Positions 25,701-35,470 of a stretch of 64,000 nucleotides of DNA are shown here, piece by piece. A program made the translations under genes and the position numbers. The DNA comes from Marasmius tenuissimus (lineage: Eukaryota; Basidiomycota; Agaricomycetes; Agaricales; Marasmiaceae), in NCBI GenBank assembly GCA_029532415.1, contig JAQOTA010000053.1:2666001-2730000 (forward strand). Direction: 5' to 3'. The notes under the pieces are model-generated. The model did no database searches. It saw only the letters and a program-made list of their open reading frames with translations, and had not been told where the DNA came from. The number at the start of each line of letters is the position of its first letter. The first letter of the stretch is position 1.

Positions 25701-26706
25701 CGTCGTCGTCTTCATCATCGACGCGTTCAATCTCGTCTTCTCCCTCATCCTCTGCCTCATCGTCATTTTCGGCCGTGTGCGTAGCTCCTCCTCCCTCAGT
25801 TGCTAATGTCGTCGGCGTAGGAGACCGCGAGGCAGGAGTTATTTGACGAGACGATGCAACAGATGATAGAGGTGGGGCAAGAGCTTTCGTAGTGGCCGAA
25901 TTTGCCGTGATAGAGGACGCTGTGGCGACTGCAACAATGGGCGCGATTCTCTCCTTGGATGGTACAGCCATTTCGACATCGCCGTCAACGTCTGCCTCAG
26001 ACTCTGATTCGATGTCAGGCTGGTCTTCCGTTTCAGAGTCTGACTGGGAAGTGGAATTGGGTATCGGGGGTACGTGTTCGTCATCTTCTGGGCCAGCTTC
26101 TGCATCTGTCTCGTCGGCGTCCTTGGACAGAGGAGTATCAACATCTCTGACAGTGTCTGCGACGAAAGCTGCAGTACTGAGCACATCGAGCGGAGAAACT
26201 TGGGTCGAGTCGGGTACTACGGGTGGTACTGATGGAGGGAGGGGTGTCGAATCTGGACGAACAGGGTCGAGCTCGTCGTCGAGTTCATCCACCGGCGCAT
26301 CTTGCATATCCTCGTCTTCGTCCTCATCCAAATTTGATAGCTTTCCAAGTTTTGACGGAGGCTCCTGCTCGTCGTCTTTCTCATCCTGAGCTTTAGTTTC
26401 AGCCCACCCCCACATAGGCGCAGGGACTAAACTGCTGCCTTTTCTCCTTCCACCTCTTCTTGATGGCTTCCCTCCTCGTCCATTAACGTGAACTTTTGAC
26501 CGTCGTGAACTGGTAGACTTCGAATGCGTCTCGGCTGCCTCCTGCTCTTCCTCGGTGAGCTCTGAGAGTTCGGAATCATCGCTGCCCAGATGTGCCATGC
26601 TACTTGAACTTGCGTTCTGTTCAGATGGCTTTTTCTCTTCAGCTTCTGGCGTCGGTGAGGGTGACGGTGAGGATAGAGGGTCGGAGGAGATAGACCTGGG
26701 CGCCAT
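22713..26706 (-). CDS. Sds3/Dep1-like subunit of Rpd3L/Sin3 HDAC complex
   Basis: Large nuclear protein, about 1,250-1,300 residues. The N-terminal third is very acidic, with long Asp/Glu runs and AT-hook-like basic patches (GRGGKPSRRGGRRKG and GRKAKGAKAKGKARRK). An Sds3-like domain (PF08598) follows: RVEALDMLATIELSFALVRE, KLYVEKMQSLAWEESLV, then across introns HPELIYLQNELSRRKDKRL and SSISRKRKLDEDATWSWWK, LERDELQTDMIAETNRKKRK. Spliced frames then run through ERPIPARTLPPMPTDIGRPLP into a C-terminal half that is low complexity, rich in Pro, Gly, Ser, His and repeated Arg-Glu/Arg-Asp pairs, including a poly-His tract near 23440-23500. Sds3 and Dep1 proteins scaffold histone deacetylase complexes. 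The long tail is far beyond yeast Sds3 (327 residues). The start is the ATG of MAPRSISSDPL, since the codon further upstream is TTG. Confidence 0.82.
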
Positions 26707-28347
26707 GGAGGATAATGACAACAAAGGTTGATGGTGATCCGTGCGCAAAATTCGCTTAGGCGCGTGATCTTATCTATTGCCATTTATAGTTAATCATGAT
26801 CAAAGCAATGAACATTGAATAATCTGCCTCCGCACGGTCTGAGGTTCCTCCACACCACCAATCCTTGACTCCTTGTAGGTCCAAATGGGTGCGCTAAATC
26901 AACGCAGCTCAAACAGGCAGGTTATTCCACGCTACCTGAAATGACATGATTGATGTACCGTAGCGCGAAGAAAGCAAGAACATTCCTTGGTGGCGAGGGC
27001 AGTACTAATGGCATGATCTCCGCCTTCCAGTCTGTTTCCGTTCCTTGACTTCTTCTCAATCTGCGATGGTCATGCTCTGACAGATATCAATAGGCACTAA
27101 TAGAACCTTACATGATTGGATCTAGTCAATGAATGCGTGGAGGAGCAATCTCCTAGTGGGGGGGTCGTCCGAGGTCAATCGAACGAGCTCTGAACACGAC
27201 AAGAAATTGCCGGGAGAACACTAAGGTGTGGGATGCTCTACATTGGCTTGGAAGTCAGTCCACCCCTGGTGGAGCATGGGGAGCCTGTGCTGAGTGAGAA
27301 GATTACTGGCAAGGTCCTCATTGCAAGTTCCGTCTTCTGCAGATATGAATAGAATGTCAAGAATCTGTCATATCTAACACATGTTGGAGCGGAAATGGTG
27401 TCTGTTTGGCACTTGCAACGCATTTCTTCAATTCTTTCAGAACTAAAAGAACCTTTGGAATCTTCCGACCCGCGCAAAATGCGGTTTCTCGGACTTCTCC
27501 GAGAGTTTATTCCCACATGCCCTGCCTGAGAACGAGCTGGCTGCAAACACTACAATGGAGCATATTTGCAGTCTTTTCCAAGATTCCATTGCTCGGGCTT
27601 CTCGGGAGCCCCACAGTGGGAGGTTAGATCGGATAGGGACAAGAAACTATTCCAGAAATGAGATTAGAGCGTTGCGAACATGCCCTAATCCCGCTCACAA
27701 GAAGCACCTCCGTGGATATGATCCATTTGAGAGACACTAGCGAGGATTGGACGAAGGAATCGTGGTTTTAGAGCTGCCACACAAGATGGAAGACATAGAA
27801 GGTGATGGGGAGTGAACTGACCGGGCTTCAATTTTAATATCGAACATTCAATGTAAAATATTCGCACTACGGCGCTAGAGTGCAGTACATGCATATGCAT
27901 CCTTGGAGACTCTCCGGCCCTCGAGAAGGTATGTTTTCCGTATTCTATTTGATCGACAGATTACTAGTGTTTGGTATATGTAGCTTTGAAGATGGAATGC
28001 GGACGCAAGTTGGCTCTCGTACGCGTAGGTTCTCGAGCCATCAAAGACATCAAAAGAGCCCCATAAACGTTTAAAAACGCAAACTCACTGGTATAGCGGA
28101 GGTCTCTTTCACGACATAGAAGCTACCAAAAGGACCTCGAGGAACCCTGCGGCCTTCAGGGACAGAGGCGGTATGTACGGTGTGGAGAGCCCATTGGTTA
28201 AGAAATACGTCAACTCTGATTGGCTGCCGCCGCTCTTTGTAATTCCCCCTAAATGACGTCTAACAAAATTTCAGTCAACTCAACTTGCTTCCTAACCACC
28301 ATCTATCCCCTCTAAACTCCCAGCGATCTGCCCTTATTCCCCTTGAA
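26707..28347. other. Divergent intergenic region, Sds3-like and CCC1 genes
   Basis: A 1.64-kb region between divergent genes. I see no protein-coding gene, tRNA or repeat that stands out. It should contain both promoters. Small frames here lack family features and splice support. Confidence 0.45.
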
Positions 28348-29446
28348 ATGTCGCAAGAAAATGGACAAATATCAGCACCTCAAGTCGCTCTTCCTCGCCG
28401 TCAAGCAGATGGAACCGTCATAAAGTCCACTCGACCGCCAGTCTGGCCTATCGAGAACGCCGTCACTTCGGAGACAACACCATTGGCTGCCAAATGTGCT
28501 AGACATTCGATGCCCGATGGCGTTTGCTGCAAAGAACTCAAGGCAGAAGAGAGGACGCTCATTGACCCGGATGTTGTCCGAGACGTGTAAGTTCATCAAT
28601 TAGATTTCTGCAAGTGTCTCTTTCTTTGCTAATCCAGGCTATTCCTGCAGAATCATTGGGCTATCTGATGGTCTCACTGTTCCATTTGCTCTCACAGCGG
28701 GGCTATCTTCATTGGGCACGTCACGGATAGTCGTCCTCGGTGGAGTCGCGGAGCTTATTGCTGGCGCAATTTCAATGGGAATCGGTGGATTTTTGGCGTC
28801 TCAGGCAGAACGGGATCACTACCGTTACCTCAAGAACCAAACAGCTCAGAGAGTTGTCCGAAGCTGCGCTGGAGAGATGGAGAGAGAAGTGGAAGAGGTG
28901 CTCGGACCAGTTGGCGTGGATGACAAGACCTGCAGGGCTGTGGCAAAGAGTTTGAGAGAAGCAGGGGGTGAGGAGGATGCTCCTGAGGCAAGAGCTTCAA
29001 GAGACATCGAGAATGGCGGACTACGGTGGAGTAAGGATGTCGGTCTCACCGCTTTCTTGCTCAAATTCGGCCAAGGCATGGGTAAGTATCCGTCTTCACA
29101 TCGGAAAATTTGCTACGACTCACGTTTCCTCCGTGATTCCTCAGAGGAAGTCCCGACTAAACGCATGTACATTTGCGCCTTCACCATCGGCATGGGCTAC
29201 CTTGTGGGTGGACTGATTCCCCTTAGCCCCTACTTCTTCATCCCCAATGCTCAAACCGCGCTCATCTACTCCTGCGTAATCACCGGCGTCGTGCTTCTTA
29301 TATTTGGTGCTATCAAAGCACGGGTCACAGGGGCCTCTAATAGTGTCGGTGGCATCGTCTATGGTGCCATGTCGACGCTCCTCGTGGGTGGCGTTGCAGC
29401 CGGTGCTGCCTTTGGGATCGTCCGCGCCCTGGAGGATCAACAGTAA
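28348..29446 (+). CDS. ccc1: CCC1/VIT1 family vacuolar iron transporter
   Basis: Vacuolar membrane transporter that stores cytosolic Fe2+/Mn2+. Three exons; the first ends at VVRDV and joins IIGLSDGLTVPFALTAGLSS, the family's first membrane helix with its conserved Asp. The second helix reads GGVAELIAGAISMGIGGFLA and is followed by the Glu/Arg-rich metal-binding cytosolic segment (SQAERDHYRYLKNQTAQRV; EMEREVEEVLG). After the second intron come three more hydrophobic segments: GYLVGGLIPLSPYFF, LIYSCVITGVVLLIFGAIK, and GAMSTLLVGGVAAGAAFGIV. It ends RALEDQQ. The start is the first ATG in frame (SQENGQISAPQ). Iron-responsive control is usual for this gene in fungi, but I did not identify a specific motif upstream. 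Confidence 0.94.
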
Positions 29447-29764
29447 ATCTTCTATCATTTTTTTGGATACCGATCACATTCCGTCAATTCCGATTGCTCA
29501 TTACATCACTCGAAGCTATTCAACCTTCCCTGTATATCGACATTTGTTTTTCGTCCACACTGTATTTTGCATCATGGTTGGGATAAACTACGTCTACTCG
29601 TGTAATTTATCGTCTTATATTCTATTCAAACTTATTCACTCGACACGCAGGGAAAACCGAGAGTGCTACCATGAAAGAGATAGTATACAAACATATTGCG
29701 AGACGGAATCCGCGACTACTAATTACTGAATGGTAAAGGAACCAACAAGAAAGTAAATTTTGTA
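29447..29764. other. Convergent 3' region, CCC1 and CaMK genes
   Basis: About 320 bp between converging stop codons. It is AT-rich with no gene and probably holds both 3' UTRs and polyadenylation sites. Confidence 0.5.
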
Positions 29765-32116
29765 TCAAGTCTGCTTAGGGGTGTGCCTGTCGTCAAGCTC
29801 AGCTCTGGCCAATTTGTTCTCAAGATGATCGACCTCCGCGTTCCCACTCGTTCTCGGTTCTTGTCCTCCCTCCACGCTGAGATCGTCTTGTGACTTCAAA
29901 GACTCTCTCTCTTTAGGAGAGGGCTGTCTACCCTGGCAATATACGTTAGTCACCAGGCTTGTGGCGGTATACGAAAAGCATTTCTCGCACCTCGCCCTGG
30001 TCATGGTGATGGATGATAGACGATTCCTCCATGACTTCCTTCTCACTCTCTTCTTTGTACTTGAGAACATCCCCTCTGAGTCTCTGTGCTTCAGAGGTCG
30101 CAGCCGCGCCGGCAAGTGCAGACATGCGGTTCACGGCGCGAATGCTGAACGCTGCCTTACGCCCTATTCGAAAGCAGGTTTTGAGCAACCTGACCGACAA
30201 AAGCACCGACAACCACACTTACACAATTGCTTAGCATTGAACGCTTTCTTCACGTGTGGCAGCAAATCAGTTGGGCCACCGTTCGGGCTAGTAGGGTCCG
30301 GCACGAAGTGAGGTTCTGTATCTGCCAGCCACTTGTGTTTGAGCGCCTCCTCGGCAGTAGGCCGGCTCGCAGGGTCAATTGTAAGGCATTCCCTGATAAA
30401 TTCTCGGGCTGTATCGGTCACGTTCGCCCAGTATTCGTGGGGTTCGAATTTGTAGTCTCCGGCAATGATAGCTTCCATTTCGGCTTGTTGGCTGTCCCTA
30501 TCGAAGGGAGTGTACCCGGCGAGGAGGAAGTAGGTGATCACACCCATAGCCCAGACGTCGACGGGTTTACCGTGACCAGCTGATGAAAAGGAGGTATGAG
30601 TACTTTGGATGAACGACCTAAACAATGAACATACTCTTCTTGAAGATCTCCGGAGCCATATAGCCAGGTGTTCCACAGATTTCAGTGAGCATGTTGAGCT
30701 TGTCCTCGTCCATCAATCGGCTGAGCCCAAAGTCAGCAATCATGATGTCGGCGTCTTCAGCGGGTGTGCGGAAGAGCAAATTTTCAGGTTTGAGGTCTAG
30801 CAACGGTACCCAGGGAAATTTTAATTGTCGGCAGTCCAATAATAGAACATTCTGACTTACCACGGTGGACAATTCCAGCGGCGTGGATGTACTTGACCGC
30901 CTTCAGGATGGTTCGAACTAGATCGGCAGCATCGGCTTCGTAGTAGTTGCCCTTGGCACAGATACGATCAAAGAGCTCGCCACCAGTGCAAAGGTCGAAG
31001 CAGAGATAAAGGTTGTGGGCAGTCTAGAACGCAATCGTTTGAGCTTGCGGGAAAAGAACGAACTTACAACGCCCCACACGCACCTCAAAGTAGTCATGAA
31101 GTGTCACAACATTTCGGTTCCCACTCGATATCCTCTTCAACACGGCAATTTCATTTCGAACCTGAACAGATATTAGATGACTCGACAGACGTGGGATACT
31201 GTGGACAGCTCACCATGTATTCCCTCCCCTCCATCAGTTTCTTGTTGATAACTTTGCATGCAAAATATTTGCCTGTCTTGATGTGGATGGCCTCCTTGAC
31301 GATAGCATATGTTCCGCTCCCAAGGGTTCTACCAGTGCGATACTATCACAACAACATCAGCAATGAGGATGATCTACCGCGAAAAATGCTGACCTGGCAT
31401 GGAACAGTCGCGTTTGAAGGCATGATGGTGTTCGATTGGTGCTGTTGGTTGTATGATGATTCTGTGTCCCTTGTCGCGCTCCCGATGGTTGTAGTACTCG
31501 ACTCTTGCTGTACCAAAGGACCTTCTGAGGCTGTGGAAGATGATGGTGCAGATTCAACGGGTTGTGATGTTGATAACGGTTGGGACGCCCCAGTGATATT
31601 CGATGTCTCCTGTCTTCCTGCTGTCAAAATGTCCGATGCTGGGCGCTGTTCCTCGTCAGCGGGCCCTACTTCAATAGACTAAAGACCAAAGGTGAGAAAC
31701 AAAAGTTGCTTTACAGCAGGGACGAAAGAGAAAGGGAAGATGAAAGTAATTGGACAAGGTGTATTTGTACGGCTGATCTCTCAATTGATAGTGCAATTTC
31801 GTCCCTCAAGTGAAAGCTACACAGCCACCGTGCGCAGCACCCACATTGTCTGATCTCCACCGAGTCCAGACTACCCCTTCCAGCGACGCGAAATCCAGAA
31901 ATTGTACGGTACTGGGGAGATTCCGACCGCTAACAGAATTCGTGAAAGACTCACCGGTGGTGTCGTTCCATTCTTCTCCTGCCTCAAAGACGATCTCGAC
32001 CCATGACTCTTGAATTTCATCGACATCCGGTTGAGCAACTTCTGCGTGCCATGGCTGGCAGTGGTACTCGATTCTGGCTGTGGCGAACTTGCAGTCTTGC
32101 TCTGCTGGCTACCCAT
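29765..32116 (-). CDS. Calcium/calmodulin-dependent protein kinase
   Basis: Ser/Thr kinase of the CaMK group, about 600 residues. An N-terminal Ser/Thr-rich segment of about 130 residues precedes the kinase domain. All core motifs are visible: glycine loop LGSGTYAIVKEA, ATP Lys in FACKVINKK, catalytic HRDLKPENLLF, ADFGLSRL, GTPGYMAPE, and VDVWAMGVITYFLLAGYTPF. After the kinase domain comes ALKHKWLAD, then an autoinhibitory/calmodulin-type segment with basic amphipathic sequence (CKAAFSIRAVNRMSALAG). The C-terminus is charged and ends RHTPKQT. The start is placed at MGSQQSK: Gly2 and Ser6 fit an N-myristoylation signal, so membrane attachment is possible; an upstream in-frame codon is TTG. About eight short introns interrupt the gene. 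The exact kinase subclass (Cmk1/Cmk2-like) is uncertain. Confidence 0.9.
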
Positions 32117-32835
32117 AGATTGTGGATGAAAGAGTGACGGGGAGATGTGCTGCGGGTGTTGGTTCAAATTTATGCAGACAGTCGCGCTTCTTCAAGCCTT
32201 GGCTGTGTTTATGCGATGAGGCTGCGCAGCAATATGCCGTTTCCTACTTTACTTTCTCGATATTTGGATTTGGTCGTAGAGGAACAAGAACGGTGAACGT
32301 AATTCCTGTCTTCGCCTAGCCTATTTATCTCGTTACAGTCTTTACCCGGTCTCATGAAGACTGGCTCCTGATCCACTTCATGTTACTTAGTTCAGTGAAG
32401 AGGCAGTATAAAATTTCACAAAGTGTCTGATCGAGGTGATAGAGAAACACGTTTAGCCTGCGTGCCACAGGAGACTTTTGCTGCGGCTTGTCACCAAACT
32501 GGTTGATGAACGGTTTCCTTGTTCACCGTTTCACCCATCCTGACGCGACGCGTGACGGTGAAGTCGCAGCGGAACGATTCTTGGACCTTGTTGCTTGGGT
32601 GCCCAGACTGACGCGACGGCCTTCCTCGGCGTTGGGCGACATAGATTTGGCAGTCTTAACATACCGCCGACACCTTGGGTACGTCCCAGGGTTTCATTTA
32701 GCATCGCAATTCGAATTCCCATCATGAATCAGAGTGAGGCAGAGTGAGTCACTGTAGTACGATTGCCGAACAGATAGATATTCCACGGAGCCAGAACACG
32801 TTTAAATCTATTGCAGGTCCACCCTTCATTCATCT
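32117..32835. other. Intergenic region, kinase promoter
   Basis: About 720 bp between the kinase start and the alanine aminotransferase stop. No gene or repeat is evident. It should contain the kinase promoter and the aminotransferase 3' UTR. Confidence 0.5.
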
Positions 32836-34802
32836 TTACTGGCCGTATTTCTCGACCCAGGACTTGTGGAACTTCTCCAACTTGCCCACGTACTCGTCTA
32901 CACCAGGGCAGAGACAAGTCAACCTGTAGTGCCAATGTCCCTCCCTCTGCCCGAAACCACTACCCGGTACCACGCAGATACCCGTCTCGTCCAGCAACGC
33001 CAGCGCATAGAATGTATCAGGCTGTTTCCCAGCCTTTGACGCAGCCTCGATCGCCTTGTCGCTCAGGGAGATTTGAGGGTACAAATACAAAGCTCCCGGA
33101 GAATCAACACACGAGATCCCTGGCAAGTCGTTCAAACGCCCCGCCATGACCTTAGTTCGGCTAGCAAGAGCTTCATGGATCGTATCCGTCTCCTTCTTCC
33201 ACAGCGGATAACTCTCATCTCCTTCCTTGGGAGGTCGGACCAGCGTATCCACACAGATCTGCCCCTGCAGCGGAGGGCACAACCCGACGGAAGCCATCTT
33301 GTATATGAGTGCCATGATGTCGGGCGAGAAATTGGTGCATTCAAAGTATCCTCCTCGCCTTCCACATTCACCCATGACACCCTTTGAGATCGAGTGGAAC
33401 GACACGAGGGGGACAGGTGATTGCAGTCGAGACACGATCTTCTTGAAAGACGTGAAGGGGTGTGTAGACCTCTTGTGAAGGTTGTCCTGGTACACCTCGT
33501 CGGCGAGAAGAACTAAAGAGTGCTCTTCGCAAAGGCGAACGAGCTCCTCTTGAGTCTCTTCAGAGAGTAACGCGCCAGTTGGGTTACCTGGGTTGATGAC
33601 GACAAGGGCTCGTGGGTTTATGCCATCTCGTTCCGCAATCTCGAGGGCAGACTTGATCTCGTGGAGCGAGGTAGACCATTCTGCTGAGCCGTCGAGGAAA
33701 TAAGGGAGAGGAGTACCATCGTACTGGGCGATAGTGGCAGTATAAAGTGGATATTGAGGAATGGGGATCAGTATGCCCGCTTTGGGATCCGAGATGAGCA
33801 TGGAGATGAGGAGGGCGACCCCAGACGAAGCACCGGCGGTCAGGAAGATGTGATTCGGGTCAGCAGGGAAACCATCGCGTTCTGGTATGGAGATAGATCA
33901 GAAGCGAGTTCGCCCATCGAGAGCAGCGTACATACCTTGAATGAACTTGGCAACGTTCTGACGAATGAAGGGAACACCCTGACTGTGCGAGTAAGCACCG
34001 ATGGAACCGATCTCCGCCTTGAGTTCCGCAGCCCTTGCTAGGACGTCTTTCGCAAAGACATCTGGGGCAAGCTTTGCCAGTTCAGGGTATTCCATCAGTG
34101 CAGCAACCTGTTTGAATGAGGATCATCGTTAGCTGACAACCTGGGAAGACCGCGGGAGTAGACAAGACGAAATTGAGGTAGATCATCGAATAACAGGAGA
34201 GCGGAACGGGGCGGATCTTTGATGGGGATATCTGATCCTTGCTACGCAACCATCGGAGAATGGTCATTGTCGATATCGACCGTAGCTCTTAGGGTTGCTT
34301 GGAATACACGGCATCCCGCTCGGGACTGTTCGGGTCTTGCAAAGCGCGTCCAAAGCGCGTCTCGAGAAGCAAAAACACCTGGAAAGGTCACAAGTAAGCC
34401 CCCCAAAAGGAACCGAGGCGAAGAAAGCAACATACCCTGTCCCACAGAAGGCCCCGGCTTGTTCCACCCAACCATTGTATGAATCAAAAGACAGCTGCTC
34501 ACCTGTCTGGTAAAAGTAATCGGCGGTTGATCCAATCCAACCTGTTGAGGGTTTCCGATATTGGAGGAGATGACTCTGTCAAAAGGCAACCCATGGTCGG
34601 CCTCTTTGAGCCTGTTACGATATTCTTCTGCTTTGATAGCCAGTTCACCTCGAACTGCATACTCGACTTTGAGAAGAGAAGGGTTGAGAGAGTCGACAGT
34701 GAGGGAACGCATTGCTGACGATTTGGACGATATAGATCGATAGGAGATGGGGGTGAAGGAAGAGGAGGGAGCACGGCGAACGGCGAATCTTGAAAATAAC
34801 AT
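32836..34802 (-). CDS. Alanine aminotransferase
   Basis: PLP enzyme that interconverts alanine and 2-oxoglutarate with pyruvate and glutamate. The N-terminus (MLFSRFAVRRAPSSSFTPIS) is Arg/Ser-rich without acids, as in a mitochondrial presequence, and a second Met (AMRSLTVDSLNP) could start a cytosolic form. Family motifs include ISSNIGNPQQVGLDQPPITF, GAYSHSQGVPFIRQNVA, FLTAGASSGVALLISML, VVINPGNPTGALLSEE, LLADEVYQDN and the PLP Lys in SFHSISKGVMGECGRRGGYFE. The C-terminus has VVPGSGFGQREGHWHYRLTC. One intron, between TFTRQ and VAALMEYPEL, is 395 nt (34108-34502), far longer than the 50-60 nt usual here. The product ends EKYGQ. Confidence 0.94.
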
Positions 34803-35050
34803 TGCACCGGATCCAAACCGCGCGCGTGTCTAACTGGAACGGGAAGAGAAAGTGTTCAGAAGGTCACAAAGTACCCCAAGTAACCCGGAGCCCGCTTCCT
34901 GGACTTCCTGCAGAGGGCCCAGTCTTTTATACGGGTTCAGCAGCTGTAGAAGCGGTAAATATGCTACTGAGAGTGCTGTCTAAATAGCTCAGGATAGGAA
35001 GAACTCGGAAATGAAGAATTAAAAACTCCGAGATCACGAAAAATTCTGAA
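34803..35050. promoter_or_regulatory. Upstream region of alanine aminotransferase
   Basis: About 250 bp between the aminotransferase ATG and the tRNA-Ser 3' end. Likely promoter; no gene seen. An oligo-T run on the minus strand directly after the tRNA is its polymerase III terminator. Confidence 0.4.
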
Positions 35051-35142
35051 CGACACCAGCAGGATTTGAACCTGCGCCCTCAAAGAGGAACAGATATCAA
35101 ATGTATTCGAATCTGTCGCCGTAACCACTTGGCTATAGTGCC
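35051..35142 (-). tRNA. tRNA-Ser(CGA) with 10-nt intron
   Basis: A 92-nt gene that folds as a type II tRNA: acceptor GGCACTA pairs with TGGTGTC, the D arm is GCC..GGC, the variable arm is long (TCCTC-TTTGA-GGG), and the T arm is GCAGG-TTCAAAT-CCTGC. The anticodon stem ACAGA/TCTGT encloses TTCGAA, a 10-nt intron (TACATTTGAT) at the canonical 37/38 site, and A, giving anticodon CGA. A TTTTT terminator follows on the minus strand. Confidence 0.93.
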
Positions 35143-35470
35143 TTGATGTTAGCTGGCTCAGACAACTATCTACCACGTCGACCAAAAGACAGCTATCTGA
35201 TTCAATTCCAGAGTGCCCAGGATGGCTGGCAAAGACATAGGTACGCTATTAGGACAGAATCCATCAAATTCCGAGGTGATTATAGCAAACAGGGACGGAG
35301 TGAAGAGAGGGTATCTAACATGCAGTACAACGGGGAGCAGGGAGACAGATCATCCGCAGAGAAAGTCTAGACCTCCAGAAGGCGTAAATTCGAAGCACGG
35401 GAGCACAGGATGGAAGACATGAGCATACTCACCGTCGAGCAATTGAACACTACACCTGGTACTAACGACT
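35143..35470. other. Short intergenic region before Su(z)12-like stop
   Basis: About 330 bp with no convincing gene. It holds the 5' flank of the tRNA and the 3' UTR of the Su(z)12-like gene. Confidence 0.45.

Noticed and set aside
25088..26389. Long plus-strand frames opposite the Sds3-like gene, Ser-rich
   Set aside because: They are antisense shadows of Asp/Glu runs in the real gene, so poly-Ser is an artefact.
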